In this document: positions 19,961 through 33,160 of the stretch, in pieces
Layout: each line of letters starts with the position of its first letter
Numbering within the stretch: the first letter of the stretch is position 1
Assembly (NCBI RefSeq): GCF_043290135.1
Contig: NC_134707.1
Coordinates: 79,998,987-80,062,986, forward strand
Source: Rhipicephalus microplus
Lineage: Eukaryota; Arthropoda; Arachnida; Ixodida; Ixodidae
Direction of reading: 5' to 3'
Length of the DNA stretch: 64,000 nucleotides
Program-made: the position numbers and the translations under genes
The notes under the pieces: model-generated
What the model was told of the DNA's origin: nothing
Seen by the model: only the letters and a program-made list of their open reading frames with translations
Database searches by the model: none

Positions 19961-21995
19961 ATTCAATAAAACTTGTAGCTGGGCGAGTTGGTTCATAATA
20001 CTGGGTAAACTGGTGTGTGTTAGTGATACATCCATTTCGCTTTTTGATAGTGAGCGTCATTTTTTGCGTGGCCTGTTGTAAACTATTAGGTTCTGTCCTC
20101 GTGACCACTTGACTATGTTCTGTGCGACTGTAAATTGAAGGTTGACGAAGAATTAAATTTAGTTGAAAGTCTGCGCTTGTCCCTGTCTCTTCTCTGCTGT
20201 CGTTTGTCTGTTTTTTTGTGCGCACACCAGTTTACCCAGTATAATAGTAAACAGTACCGCCAAGTTAGTCCGCCTAGCACTCTTTGAGCAGCAACCCCTC
20301 TCGTTTTCCTATCGCTTTTTTGTCTGCGCCCCTCGTTTCGGTCTAAAGGAAGGAGTAGGGTCTTCATTTTCGTGGTTATTTCGCCGACCATTTTCAGGGA
20401 CGGAATCGTCGAACTTGATTGTTAAACACATATTTGTGGTGAAACCCATTAGTTTCGACTACTCAAGTTCTAAAATTAGGGGTGTTGCCAAAACCACTAT
20501 TTGATTGTTCAACACAGCTTTGTGGTGAAACCCATTAATTTCGGTCATGCTTCTACCATTATAACACACCTGATTTAAGCGCACTGGAAGAGAAAAAAGT
20601 CAATTGTTCGACTGCTGATTTTTGGCTGTAACAAATTTTCTGCGTTCATATATTTGCTACTATGCCTATAATGTGTTTGCTAAGCTAGCCTGCAAATTTT
20701 CATTGCACTGATAGAAGTCTGCTCGAAGAAAACAGTGTGTGCATTGTGTATATGTGCAGGTTCCTGGACCAAGTATCTGGCAAGCACCTCAATTGCTTTG
20801 TAAAATCATAGTTACTATAAAGCGAGCAAGTTTTCAAACAAAGTGTGTAGCCATTGTTATGTATAATAAAGTTTACAAGTACGCAACAAGATTTGTTGAA
20901 ATTTCGCATCTACTTTTGGATATGCAGTACGATGCATTCAAGGCAACACCAGAAACGAAAATGAGTTGTCGTTTAAAAGTTTGTCTTGTCTCCAAGTGAA
21001 ACAGATTATCGTAATGATAGATGACAGTCACTAATTCATTTTTAAACAAATGTGGCACCAATTTTGCTGATTATAATAGTGCCAGCAATAATTTGATGCC
21101 AAATTATGTTGATGTCCCCACTTGTCAATATCAACAGTGAACAGCTAAATGCACCGATTGCAAAACGCTGACATGATTAACAGCGGGAAACGCTCAACAA
21201 GCTGGTTTGCATAAAAAATATATGTCTAAAAAACTGTTAAAAGATCTAACAAAAGGCTTTTTTAGAATCATGGCAAAAAGTTTACTAGGCTTATAATAAT
21301 ATAGGTATAGTAAACGTTCACAAAAGTTCTTTAAAGTAATCTAGGAAGAAGTTTCTTAAAATTCTTGCTAGAAGTTTTCTAGCAGTACAGTAACGTGGTG
21401 TACAGTAACGTGGTACAGATACAGGAGATTTTCAAGCTGCTTAGGTTTAAATACCATCTCAACAAGATTGCATATATACTTTTGGACTATCCTTTTTGGA
21501 AATTTACTAGACGTTTTTTGGCTTTTCTTGTGTTTCGTGGGAAGTAACTCGTGCTTTACAAACACGCGTCCTGTATACAATCTTCACGATACAGCATGAA
21601 ATATTGCAGTAATAATGTGTGGTACAAACGTACATTGCCATCAGAACCTGTGATTTTCTTAATGACACCACGGCTTAATTAAAGCCAGTCACCCACTACA
21701 AAAGGCATACACGTTACTGCAGCTATTCCTTTAAGGCCACGTAGTTGGTGCATGGCGAGTTCGAAAAGATTTCGTGTGCTAAATGCTTGAAGTACGCTAT
21801 AGGGAGTGGATATTGCTTTTGCGTTCAACTTTTAAAGGCGAAGCTTTAATCTCCCCAAATGTTAGAAGCCAGCAGTGTCGGCTCAACACGTGCACTTTGT
21901 GTGAAGATTCCGCAAGCAACAAACTGTTCATAAACTTACAGGTCTCAACATAAATACGAAAAATTCTGAAGTGGATTGCAAACTTCTTAGCTAAC
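19961..21995. other. No gene seen; one 86-bp-spaced duplication
   Basis: A 43-bp segment (TTGATTGTTAAACACA..., 20415-20457) recurs at 20501-20544 at about 85% identity, so a unit of 86 bp is duplicated. A short palindrome AAAGGCGAAGCTTTA at 21834-21848 resembles others in the window. No coding content was supported. Confidence 0.45.
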
Positions 21996-21999
21996 CGGT

Positions 22000-22885
22000 G
22001 CCTGTTCGTCTTTATTAATCACCATTCGTCTCCGTTACTGCGCGTCAAATCTGGCGTACCGCAGGGTTCCGTTCTCGGGCCTATTTTGTTCTTAGTGTAT
22101 ATTAACGATACCAGTAATGGTATGCATTTCTCAGTGAGATTGTTTGCAGATGACTGTGTGGTCTACCGACAAGTTACTAACTCTCAGGGTCCCTGCTACA
22201 TTCAGTCTGACCTAGCGAATCTCAGTAAATGGTGGAATGACTGGCAAATGCAAATTAACGTTAATTAAACAAAGGCTATCAGGTTCGGAACGTTTGTGAA
22301 CCCGGGTATTATAAAACTACACATTGAACAACATACCCATAGAATATGTATCCACGAAAAAGTACCTTGGTGTTCATTTATCATCAGACCTGTCATGTAA
22401 CGCTCATATAGATGTTATTGTTAGCAAAGCATCCAGATCTCTTGGCTTCATGAGGCGAAACTTGCATCTGGCGAACTCGGAGACTAAAATCATCGCTTGT
22501 AAGACCCTAGTACGTCCACAGACAGAATACGCCTCCTTATTCTGGAATCCGCATCAGGCCTACCTCATACAAAAGCTGGAGTCTGTCCAAAATAAGGCTG
22601 CCCGTTTCTTCTCAAAAAGCTACTTACGCACATCAAGCGCAACTGGCATCAAATCCTCACTCAACTTAGCTTCGTTAGAAAAGCGCAGGATGCTGACACC
22701 GTTGTCCTCCTTTCATAAGCTACACTACAATCAGTCAGCCTACAATACTTTCAATATCAGGCCAGCTCGACATATATCTTCACGACTATAGATCACCAGC
22801 ATAAAATTGAACCCATTTTCGCTCGCACTATATAATCTGTTCTATCACTCGCAACTTCTCATCGCCATTCGTGCATGGAACGTGA
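22000..22885 (+). pseudogene. L2/CR1-like LINE ORF2 C-terminal half (left part)
   Basis: A 5'-truncated LINE read on the plus strand. It begins in the RT palm (SGVPQGSVLGPILFLVYIND, about 22050-22100), keeps an intact LFADDCVVYR at about 22138-22165, then continues in another frame at 22324-22791 with the thumb (KKYLGVHLSSDLSCNAHI) and the LESVQNKAARF block. Near 22855-22884 it reads AIRAWNV, and the frame is broken there by the minus-strand insertion at 22886-23521. It resumes beyond that insertion. The RT is related to the element at 17050-19960. Frame breaks show it is dead. Confidence 0.8.
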
Positions 22886-23521
22886 GGGAGGAGGAGGAGG
22901 TAAGTTTACTTACAGAAAGGCAGAGAGGTCGGCCTGAGCGATAGCTTGCTCTAGCCTGCTACTCTACACTGGGTGAAGGGAAAGGGGAAAAGAAAGATTA
23001 ATGGATGACGATGGTGAGATAGAGAGGTGAGTATGTAGTGTTCTTTCTAGCTGAGACACACTTTATAGTCGCGCACATAGTCCAGTTGTTTCTAAAAAGG
23101 TAATAACTGCTCTTGTGACCGCAGTTGCACTGTTGGTGTCTGGCCAAGGGCCCAACATGGCCTCATCAGTTAATGACCTACTGCGATATAGTTCAGTAGA
23201 AGATATCAGTGTTTGTCGTGCACGTGCGTATGCTGGGCAGACACAAAATATGTGCTCAAGTGTTTCGGGCACATCACAGTGTTCACAATTAGGACCGGTG
23301 TCACTGCGACCGATGATATGTGCGTAACGTCTGCTGTACGCTACACCAAGACGAATGCGGTAGATCATACTTGTGAGTTGCCGTTTCAATTTAGGAGGCA
23401 TGCGGAACCTCATTTCTGGGTCCCATTTGTGAAGTCGCTGGTGTCGCCGTTCCGGTTTGGTCCAGTGCTGAAGTGTGTAGCTGCGCATCACGCAGCGAAG
23501 CAGGGCGTTCGTATCAGCTCG
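22886..23521 (-). mobile_element. 5'-truncated I-type LINE end inserted in the L2-like LINE
   Basis: The minus frame 23491-23063 encodes an ORF2 C-terminus: a PPKLKRQLTSMIYRIRLGVAY segment, then CEHCDVPETLEHIFCVCPAY, the zinc motif found downstream of RNase H in I-group tick LINEs. The stop is followed by a 3' UTR with TAGCAGGCTAGAGCAAGC... that matches the 3' UTR of the I-type LINE at 45220-45290 in layout. The 3' tail on the minus strand is a CCT repeat at 22886-22901. Sequence on both sides belongs to one L2-like LINE, so this is a nested insertion. I could not identify a convincing TSD. Confidence 0.72.
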
Positions 23522-23875
23522 TGAAAACGCAATGCGTTCTTCTGCCTACTGACATCGCTCACATTGTGAATTATGGGACATTTCTTTATCACGTTAAGTC
23601 ATTCCTCAGACTCTCAGCTAATTTTCATCAAGACTTGTGTTTCTCCTCTGATGAAATTATTTATTGTTGAATGTTTGAATTGCGGTTGCTTTTTTTGTTA
23701 TGATTGCTTTTCTTTAGCCATTGTTTTACTTTCAAATGTTTCTGTTTTTGCTTACTCTTTTCATGTATTTCTATTTATTGTTTAGTGTTTTGTATATTAT
23801 TTCCCCCACTCCCCCCCCCCACCCCCATGTAATGCATTCTGGGTCTTTAGGGTACCTGAATAAATAAACTTGTTG
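23522..23875 (+). pseudogene. L2/CR1-like LINE ORF2 C-terminus and 3' UTR (right part)
   Basis: This continues the element broken at 22885. The frame near 23540-23670 reads LPTDIAHIVNYGTFLYHVKSFL, the normal continuation of the ...RAWNV block. It is followed by a 3' UTR with a poly-C stretch (23806-23826) and an end TACCTGAATAAATAAACTTG near 23845-23872. Confidence 0.72.
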
Positions 23876-26195
23876 ATACTTCGGGGTATGATGCCCGATA
23901 GCTTTTATTCGAAAGGTGCCAGTTCGACTTACACCAGCCGACTCACACAGGACGTTGACGCGCTGACGTTTTGATCATGTGTTAAGGCTGCACGGTAGGT
24001 TTCACTCGTGTGACGTAATGATTCCTTTTTTTTCCTCCTCTATGGGTGTGCCAAGGTATGTGTACACTGGAAGCGTAAGCTCTCTAGAAGCCCATGTATC
24101 CCGTAATTGGCGGCTCGTTGCCATCGTCAACATTCATGTATGGAGAGGACAACTAAAAACAACCAAAAAATATAAAATAAATCTGATGTCACAACCAGGA
24201 GTGGTAGCGACGTCGTGCATTCGCACGCCTGACCTTTTACGTAACGTTACATTAACACCATTTTATTGCGCCATAAGGCTCGCTAATTGCATGCGTGAGA
24301 GGAAAGGAGGAAAGGAAGACGAACGAAAAGGATTGCGGAAGCAAGGTTGTTTTATTAGCCCAATAGTGTACTGACTGTGTACATTGAAAGCTTTGCAGAT
24401 GGAATTGTGACACAACTCTTCCCAAGCGCAATAGCATAATAGTTCGAAAGCCCACGTTTTCCAATCGTGGCAAGCCACTGCGTCGAGACAACCTTGAGAA
24501 TATCGCTTCGGCAAGCGTACAGTACATCATCTCGTTGCTTAGCGTGTCGCACTCACCGTCACCGGCTTGCAAGGGCACGCCGGCCGTGCGAGCCGAGGCC
24601 GTCGGCGGTCACAAGAAGGGCTACCTACACATTCTGTGAGCTAGTTCAGATCTAAGACGTCACGCCAGTGAACAGCACATACGCAAATAAATAAACTACG
24701 GAAGGTACGCACGAAACTACCACGCAAAAGTGAGCGATGTCTCGTTGACCCTGCAATGCGCATAATTAAACAAGTTCTGAGGGCGAATTGCCTGAATACG
24801 ACCCCGTTTATGGCACTCGACCGAAAAAAAAATGAGGGAACCAACCATTTAGCCAAGTGTCAGATAAACTGTAGAGTAATTTTATCGTTAATTTTAGCAT
24901 ATAGAAAATTACGACTATTTCAAAAAATAATATATTGTTTTTTTTTGGGTTTTTGATCAACTTGTGTCGCTTCGCTCGTCGGCGGGCATTGATGCCCATG
25001 GCAATAGGTTTTCGACGCTTTTCGTACCAAATTTCGGGACGAATATTATTTGGTTATGGGTGTGCCATGCCGTTTGACTACGTCAAAGCAACAAAAAGAC
25101 GGCCGTGGTAGTCTATCTTTAGTTATTGACATTCTTACGTTTTAATTCATTGTTATGTCTATCAAGAAACAGAGATAGTCTGACTGCTTGCTTAGCGAGC
25201 ATTTTTACTTATTCAAATTTTTACATCTAAACAAATTTTTCACCTAAAATTTAGTTTCTCAGTCAATTAAATTAAGCTCTTTGCCACTCTGTTCTTGGCC
25301 CATTCACCCTTGTGAGTGAGCCCCATCACTATAAGGTCTTCATCGTTTCGCTGGCTCCGGCCAACGCCCCCTAGGAGGCATTGCTTATACGGTCGTCGGC
25401 AGTGGGCGATTGATTACACGGCTCTTACACCGCCGTGTCTACGTACCACCTACGTGAAGAGAACGGAAGGTGAGCTAATGAGTTATTAGGCATGTTAAGG
25501 TGGCGGCTTCGAAAACCTTAGCATGCGTTTTAAAGTAGACTGTTTTAGTGCATGTGGCAAGAAGTGGCTTCCGTACGTTAGGCCTGGCATTCCTTTGGTT
25601 TGGCCATGGGTGTGGCTCGTCGAACAAAAGATCGTGACAGCGCATGTTCAGTGTCACCACAGTAAAGTTTACTAATTGTGCGCATTTGCACAAATTTGTA
25701 TGTAGTAACTGCTGCAAAATTGACTTTCATTAAAAATTCACAGGCAAGCGCTACCGAAACAATCTTTCTTGCCGGTGAACAGTATATATCAAGTGTTGTC
25801 TCGTAAAAATAGTGGTAACCTCGCACAGTACACGGTAAGTTAATCGCACGAAACAAATTGCAGGACATTTTACACGGCATCCGGTTTGCATCTGCTCTTT
25901 AGTCGCCTTTCTTCAACGCATCCCACGAAGTTACGCTCCTCGAATGCGTGATCAACCAGGTGTTCCGCAGCAACGGAAACCCGGTTTTCCACTCTTTCGC
26001 ACTCTTGCTATGCAGGTCTCACTGTTGTTTTTTTTTTAGCCGATTATTTTTAAATTGTGCCCAGGTAGCACACTTTCCAAGGCCGATATTGGTTTTACGG
26101 TAGCTGTGTGGAACCCATTCTCGAAGCAATGTTGCCTGAAGCGAGACATTATTGGCTGAGCCAATGACTTGGGCAGAAAATGCAGGGCCGGAATT
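23876..26195. other. No gene supported
   Basis: About 2.3 kb without recognisable LINE, SINE or host-gene motifs. Frames at 24252-24578 (-), 24467-24655 (+) and 25578-25880 (-) are unremarkable. The segment near 26060-26200 has a clean low-stop frame of the kind seen in unclassified tick repeats, but I cannot place it. Confidence 0.35.
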
Positions 26196-26199
26196 ATAT

Positions 26200-28110
26200 T
26201 CCTTTATTTAATTTATTTTATTTTCAATACTGCTGGCCCCGCGTACTGGCCACAGTAGGGTGGATTGACACAACTACATACCGAAATAGCAATGAAAACA
26301 ACAAAGCTTGAAAGGGACGTCAATTTTGCTACTTACAAAAGAGAAAGTACAATGTGCCCATCAAAAAAATAAAATATTATTAATGAACAAGTTTTCATAC
26401 TACTTTCAATGAGCGTCTGAAATTTTTCTACGTCACCAATTGGCACCCATGTTTCATGAAGCTCGTTCCACTCAAATACTGAGAGAGTAAAAAATGAGTA
26501 CTTTAAAATATTTATTTTTGTTTGAAAATAAAGTAAAGTGAACGGATTTCTGCGTCTTGTGGCGTAACCTGAAAAAAGTGTGGCGTGTTCATGAGTGTTG
26601 CTTTTTAATTTTTTACCTTTCACAACTTCAAACATAAACCGAAGGCTTGTGATTCTATTTCAGCGAGACAGTGTCCGTAAACTTGCTAGTGATCACACAG
26701 AGTTCAGTAACAGATGTAATACCATATTGATTGAAGGTAAACCTGCCTGCTTTATTTTTCACCCTTTCCGATTTAATTATATCAACAGTGGTGAACAGAT
26801 CCCGTATTATGTTTCCAGAAGCAAAACCAGAGACGTGTGAGCTAAATGCTTACTATCACCAAAAAAATTACGAAGGCATCGCTTCAAATATTGTAATTTT
26901 TTCTTGGTGATAATAGCAATGTGGTTTGTTGATTCCAACGCCGACCATGAATGATGTCATGTCCTTGGTACTAGTATCCGGAAACACGGAAACGTTGGTT
27001 ATCGTCTGCTGTATAGTGAAATATTGTTGGGCGCTTCTTATTTATAATGACAAATACAACGCCTTTACCATAGTCAACACACATTTGCCACGTATCGCAC
27101 AACCTCATTATGTGATTGAAGTCAGCGTTCAGATTTACATGTACATCACGTGAATTTATAACCGAATATAAAAAGTTGTCTTCAGCGAACAATCAGTCTC
27201 GAATTACAACCACCGCCAATGCAATTTATAAACAGCAAGAAAAGCAAGGGTCGCGTTATAAAACCCTGGAGAACACCTGACACAATTGGTAGAAATTTAG
27301 AAGAAAGGTCATTCTGCACGACATATGCTGCCAAAATGTTAGGTATGCTTGAAACCAATCACAAAGCTGCTCCTTTTTTAGTATTCCGCGAGGCTCAGTT
27401 TTATCGAATGCCTTGGCGAAATGCAAGAGCACTGCGTGTATTTGACTTCGGCCAATTATAGTAAAGGCGAATTCATGAACTGCTTCAACGAGTTGAGTTA
27501 TAGTCGCGAAAGTTCGCCTAAACCCATGCTGTGCGGGTGACAGAATAGAATGAGCAGTATGAAAAGACGTTATATGTTTATCAGTTTATTGTTCCAATAA
27601 CTTAAAGCAAAAACTGGTTAGAGCAACTGGTTGATATTTTTCTTAATTGTTGGTCACGATTTTTAATTAGAGGCCTGTCGTCTGGCAACGTGCTTGAAGA
27701 CAAAGATGCATTGAATATAACTGTCGGAAATTCTGACGACCACTCTGCCTATATTTTTAAAGAAGCACTAGGTATTTCATCTAGCCCAAAGGATTTTTCA
27801 TCGTCTAATTTCAACAAAAGGTTAAACACTCGCGTTTATGAAATTTACAAATCATCAAAGGCAGGTCAGGCTTGAAATGTGGCAAAATGAGGTGTGCATG
27901 AGTCATCACTCATGAGGACGGATTTGAAATCCTTGAAGTCGAGACGTTAAGCGATTCTTTTCACGGAAGTGTTAGTGTGAGGTGTTTTAGGAATTGTGTA
28001 CCTCCAAAACATAGCATGTGATTCTTTTATAGTACGCTTAAATGAACATTGTGAAAAGTGATTCGGTCATGCCTAATTTCACTTTTAAACTTCAAAGACA
28101 ACTTGATTTC
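26200..28110 (-). pseudogene. L2/CR1-like LINE ORF2 relic
   Basis: Strongly decayed LINE on the minus strand. Readable blocks, from 5' to 3' of the element: LLHFAKAFDK (about 27430-27400), GVLQGFITRPLLFLLFIN (about 27275-27220, a worn GVPQGSVLGPLLFLLFIN), FAEDNFLYSV near 27190-27160 (catalytic FADD changed to FAED), and a C-terminal KYSFFTLSVFEWNELHE block near 26505-26455. The 3' tail is an ATAAA-type repeat at about 26200-26225. Frames are broken many times. It lies back to back with the plus-strand LINE starting near 28200. Confidence 0.72.
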
Positions 28111-28199
28111 ACCACTATCAGTGTTAGATTTCTTCCTTCGCTTTTTAAGGCGGTTAATGTTGCGTTTCAGTCAATAATAATTCAGATTATTTATAAAAA

Positions 28200-31100
28200 T
28201 AAAGCTGCAGGTGCTCCCTGATATCGTAGATGCAGAGGCAATCTTTCTCAATCTCTTTTTGGGTGCATGCTCTGTCATTGTAAGTTGCGTCTACCTGAGC
28301 CCTGCTGCACATATTGACGTCGTCAGATCACTTCACAGCTTTCTGTTTTTTCATTCGTCCAAGAGCAGGCTGATCTTGGGTGATGATTTTAGCATGCCCG
28401 ATATAAACTGGGAAACGTTGCTTTTTTCCTCGGCTTCTTCCAAAATTATTCTTGATAATATGTTTAATCTTAATTTGTGCCAAATAGTAACTCAACCTAC
28501 GCACACATGTGGGTCTTCATCTAACATTCTAGATTTAGTATTTCTCAATGATCACTTCCCATATAATCGAGTGAAAATTGACGGCATAAGCTTATCTTTT
28601 GTAGCATACCTTTTCGTGGCACCATATCGTACTTAAATACCCCTACTACTCACCCGGATTTCTTTAATGCTGACAACAGCATTCTTGATCACCTCATTGA
28701 CAAATTTCCTGCCTTTTTAGAGCTATCCAATAATGCAACGGCAGACATTGAACAACTATGGCATATATTCAAAGAAATTGTATTTCACTGTTTAGAGAAT
28801 TTTGTACCTGCGAAAACAAAAAAAAAGACAAGGAGAAAGGATCCATGCATTAATCGTGATATCATTCATGCCAAGCGTAAGGTAAAACGTTTAAGGAGAC
28901 ATGGAAATTTAATTCTAACAGCACATCTCGTGAAGTCACTTTCACTGCCATTCGTAACATGAAAAGTTAAATGAAGGCTTCTAAAGCGAACTATTTCAAC
29001 AGTACTCTTTCTAACTTCCTAAAAGCTTCTTCTCCTCAGAAGTTCTGTTAACATTTTAAATCTAGAAAACAAAGTGAGCACCCAAATCTTTCTGAAGAGA
29101 ACTCCTGTAGCGTAAATAAATTTAATGAATATTTTCAATCAGTTTTTGCTGTGCATAATGGAAACATTCCACAAGGTAATCCATGCAACCGAACATGCTT
29201 AGAAACACCTATTGTAACTGAATATGTTTGCTTAGACTATTACTCAATATCGACACTAAAAAGGAACTGGACCCAAACAATATACCTAATACATTCCTAT
29301 AAAGATATTCTGAATAGTTCGCCAAATACCTGTGCTTAATTTTCAATAAATCAGTATCGACCTGTAGATTACCACATAACTGGAAAGTGGCAAAAATAAC
29401 TCCAGTACACAAGTCTGGTGACAAAGCTAAAGTCTCTAATTACAGGCCCATCTCCCTAACCAGCTCAGCCAGTAAACTTCTTGAACACATAATGCTTAAA
29501 AGCATAACCACATACCTTGAGGGAAAAAACACCCTTTCACCTTATCAACACGGCTTCCGAAAAAGTCTATTCACTTTCACACAGCTTGTTGAGCTGTGTG
29601 AAAGTGGGTGTGACATATCACTTGGCATCGATAATGAAAAAGAAATGGGCCTTGTTTTACTAAATTTTTCAAAATCTTTCGATCGGGTCTCGCATACTAA
29701 ACACTTGACTAAAATAATCGACTATGGGAAGCAAACCCATCGTCACCTGGATAGATTACTTCACCAACCATATTCAGTTTGTCAAAATTCACCGTCCGTC
29801 ATCCACTCTTTGATGCGTCACGTATGGGGTACCTCAGGGATGCGTGCTGGCTCCAGTTCCTTTCCTAATTTTTATCAATAATCTACCATCAAATATAAGT
29901 GTTAAAATGAAGTTTTTCGCTGACGATTGAATTCTTTATCAAGAAATTGACACTTACGAGGATTACATAACACTAAACGAAGCCCTACACTCAGTTTCTA
30001 AATGGTGTACTGACTGGTAAATGAGACTTAACGTTAGTAAATTGGCTGCTCTAACAATTAGCAGAAAAATACTTGTCTGAGTTTGCATATACCGCAAAAA
30101 ACACACATCTAGCTCGAGTTCAAGAACACAATTACCTCGATTTATTACTTACACGCGATCTTATATGAGACTCCGACATAAATACTATTACATCAACTGC
30201 CTTAAAAAAGCTCTTCTTCCTCAGAAGACACCTCCGCCTTGCGCCACCTGACATCAACCTTCTAGCATACAAAACTTTTATATGATCAATTATACGCTAA
30301 CATTGCATGGTTCCCGTACACTAAGCATAAAATTGATAAGCTCAAACGGATCCTAAGAAAGGCCATCAGATTTATATTTAACAAATATCCAACTTCAGGC
30401 TCACCGACTGAATTACTAAAACAGGGAGGCCTCATTAGCCTCTAAAATAGATCCAAACTTACTAGATTAAAATTAATGCATCAACTACTACACCACCAAG
30501 ATTGATTCATTGTTTGATACGTGGAGTTTAACGTTCCAAAATCACCATATGATTATGAGAGACGCCGTAGTGGAGGGCTTCGAAAATTTCGACCACCAGG
30601 GGTTCTTTACCGTGCACCCAAATCTGAGCACACGGGACTACAACATTTCCGCCTCCATCGAAAATGCAGCCACTGCAGCTGCGATTCGATCCCGCGACCT
30701 GCGAGTCAGCAGCCGAGTATCTTAGCCACTAGACCACCGTGTCGGGGCCACTACACCGCCAAGTAAACATTGATACCACTGCATATATTTTGGTAACCTT
30801 ATGTAGACCTACACGTAACACACACTCCATGACAATAACGGAATATGCACACCATTCTATATGCTTTAAATACTCTTACTTCCCCGAGACCCGTAAGAGA
30901 CTAGAATGAACTGGATTCATTAACTGCTAACACTCACTCTCTAGAGAGCTTCACTACGACAATTGAGGAAGCTTTACTAACAAAGAACGGTCAAGTTATT
31001 ACCTGATTTATTTGTGAACATAACTATTTTTATATACGATCTCCTTTTATGTTTTTCCTTTTTCTTCTAGTAGAATGGTGTTTATAATGTATAACTTGTA

Positions 31101-31215
31101 GTTAACCTATGTCTGCATTTATGAATTCTTAGCGCATTGTTGCACAACTTAGCGTAATTTTTACTGTATTTTATGTATTCCTCTGTAACCTCCCTTTTTG
31201 TGCCTTGATCTCATT
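28200..31215 (+). pseudogene. L2/CR1-like LINE ORF2 relic interrupted by a SINE
   Basis: Plus-strand LINE. The endonuclease part is at 28211-28636 (VSCVYLSPAA, ILGDDFSMPDINW, SSNILDLVFLND). The linker and RT start lie at about 28640-29400. The RT at 29387-29881 has KITPVHKSGDKAKVSNYRPISLTSSASKLLEH, QHGFRKS, and a decayed motif A (NFSKSFDRVSHTKHL). MKFFADD near 29907-29927 is followed directly by a stop. The thumb reads on to 30486, where a SINE (30501-30749) interrupts it. After the SINE the C-terminal KYSYFPETRKRLE block and a 3' UTR run to about 31215. It is dead. Confidence 0.8.
30487..30763 (-). mobile_element. Ruka-like SINE (copy 2), nested in the LINE, with 14-bp TSD
   Basis: The element (30501-30749) reads on the minus strand with a tRNA-like head at 30749 and a tail CAAACAATGAATCAAT at 30501-30516. 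It is flanked by ACTACACCACCAAG (30487-30500) and ACTACACCGCCAAG (30750-30763), a 14-bp TSD with one mismatch. Because both flanks are LINE sequence, the SINE is younger than the LINE at 28200-31215. Confidence 0.9.
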
Positions 31216-31497
31216 TGAGAGTGGCAGTAGTTCTAAATTAAAAATTAGACCCATTGAATTTCCAAAGCTTAAACAGAACGAAGAGCCTTCAGTGATGCCC
31301 TGTGGTCCATTAGTCGGTTATTGAAACACCTCCCGGTTTGCCTAATATAGCACTTAGTACATAACAAGGGGATGATATACACCGCATCTTTCCCACATAC
31401 ATTCGACTAACGTTTCCCGGTGATTAACCTCATAATCATTCCACTTTTTAAATGCGAAGCATTTCTTGGCGAACTTCTGTGACTGAGCGCATTCATT
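31216..31497. other. Unassigned sequence ending in a palindromic repeat
   Basis: Nothing is seen up to 31445. Then AAATGCGAAGCATTT (31450-31464) and CTTGGCGAACTTCTGTGACTGAGCGCATT follow and lead directly into the microsatellite. A related unit occurs at 49286. Confidence 0.5.
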
Positions 31498-31727
31498 CTT
31501 CCATCCATCCGACCGACCGACCGACCAACCGACCGACCGACCGACCGACCAACCAACGAACCAACCGACCCAACCACCCACCCTACCTACCTACCTACCT
31601 ACCTACCTACCTACCTACCTACCTACCTACCTACCTACCTACCTACCTACCTACTTACCTACCTACCTACCTACCTACCTACCTACATACCTACCTACCT
31701 ACCTACCTACCTACCTAACTACCCACC
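31498..31727. repeat. Compound tetranucleotide microsatellite (CCGA)n then (CTAC)n
   Basis: About 60 bp of CCGA/CCAA units are followed by about 150 bp of nearly pure CTAC units. The Pro/Thr/Leu/Tyr-repeat reading frame across it is only a by-product of the repeat. Confidence 0.95.
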
Positions 31728-31739
31728 TACGACTTAGAT

Positions 31740-33160
31740 ATCTTGGCTGTTTCGGGAGGAATAAGTGCTGTGTGTTTTTAGTGAAACCATTGGTTTGTCG
31801 AGGTGCCTTGCCTCCCCATCTTGCCATGATGGCCACAGAACATGCCAGAGGCCCGCCTGGTCAGAGGTCCTCACGCCTGTCAACCACAAGGAAGCGAGCT
31901 GGCTCCCCCAGTGACACTGAAGACACTGGTTTATATTCTATATCGGAATACGACACATCCGATGACAGCTCTGTGCGGGGTAAGAAGGCGAAGAAAAGTA
32001 CTGCGAATACATCAGCATCAGCTCCTGCAAGCACAGCGACTGTACAGTGAAGGTGTGTGCACTGGCCGCACGTCATCATCTTCATGCCGGAAGATTCTTG
32101 AACCAACCTAGAACTTCTGAACAGGCAAGTCCTTTCCTTTGCTCTGAAATGTGCGGTGCCAGATGAAATTAAGGACGTACGAGTAAACCCATGGAAAAAT
32201 ACTCTCGCCATAAACGTGGACGATGTGAGTGCGCTAGGACAGCTGCAGCAAACGACTGAGCTAGGCGGCATTAAGATGCGCCCATTTATCCCGATAGATG
32301 ATAAATCAATAGCCGGTGTAATTTATGACATCGACATCGCCATTCCTAATGTTGACTTCCCTACCCTCATCAAGCCTGCAAACGAGAGAACTGTCATTAT
32401 GCAAGTGCAGCGCCTTGGAAATACGCGCTGCGTAAAAGTGATTTTCAAGGCGGATTGCATACCGTCTCACGTTAAAGTTGGACATTTCCGACATCCGGTT
32501 CGACCATTCATCCAAAAGCCACTTCAATGTCATCAGTGCTTCAGGCTAGGACACGTCAAGGGCGTATGCCCAACTCACGACTGTGTCCTCAATGCGCTGA
32601 ACCTCATGCCGAAGACGCCTATCGGGTGACTACTCTGAAGTGTGCCAACTGCAGCGGTCCTCACGCTGCCTCGCCGAAAGACTGTCCTCGAATCTAAAAG
32701 GAGCGCGCGGTTCTGAGACAAATGGACCGAGACAACTCGACACACAGGCAGGCAGCCGAAGTAGTCCGGCGTCGGCGTCGACGTCGGTATCATCGAAAAT
32801 CTTCAAAGAAGGCACATTCCCGAAATGCTAGTTCCCGCTCTTAAGCGGTTCCACCCAGTAGCGCCGCGAAAGGACCCACCACTTCTACGAAAGAAGCGGA
32901 GAAGCCTCCTTCTCTGGAGGAATAACCCACACTCCTGACCCTCTCTTCTGCCAAGGAACCTCAGCAGGTTGCGGCCACACCAGAGCCGTCTCCAGCCATG
33001 GAAGATTTGCCTAAACCAGATCGGCAAGTGATTTCGGTGCTGCGTTGCCTCATAGAAACCATCCGAGTGATATTAGTCGACATGAAGACAGCATCTGCTC
33101 GAAGCACACTTGGAGTATTGGACGCCCTAAGCCCAGTGCTTGAATCTCTCAACTTGGAAG
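31740..33160 (+). pseudogene. I-type LINE ORF1 (gag-like) relic with zinc knuckles
   Basis: The ORF1 frame starts at an ATG pair at 31826/31829 (MMATEHARGPP...) and encodes a Ser/Thr-rich N-terminus to 32050, then shifts frame. The conserved gag core is at 32156-32530 (VRVNPWKNTLAI, FIQKPLQ). The first zinc knuckle, CHQCFRLGHVKGVC (CX2CX4HX4C), is at about 32528-32570. After another frame change two more cysteine clusters follow (CPQCAEPH, CANCSGPHAASPKDC, about 32585-32690), then a basic Arg-rich tail. It would bind element RNA in a ribonucleoprotein. Frameshifts show it is dead. It precedes ORF2 of the same element. Confidence 0.78.

Noticed and set aside
31452..31718. 88-codon frame with LPTY repeats
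   Set aside because: It is the translation of a CTAC microsatellite and has no independent support.
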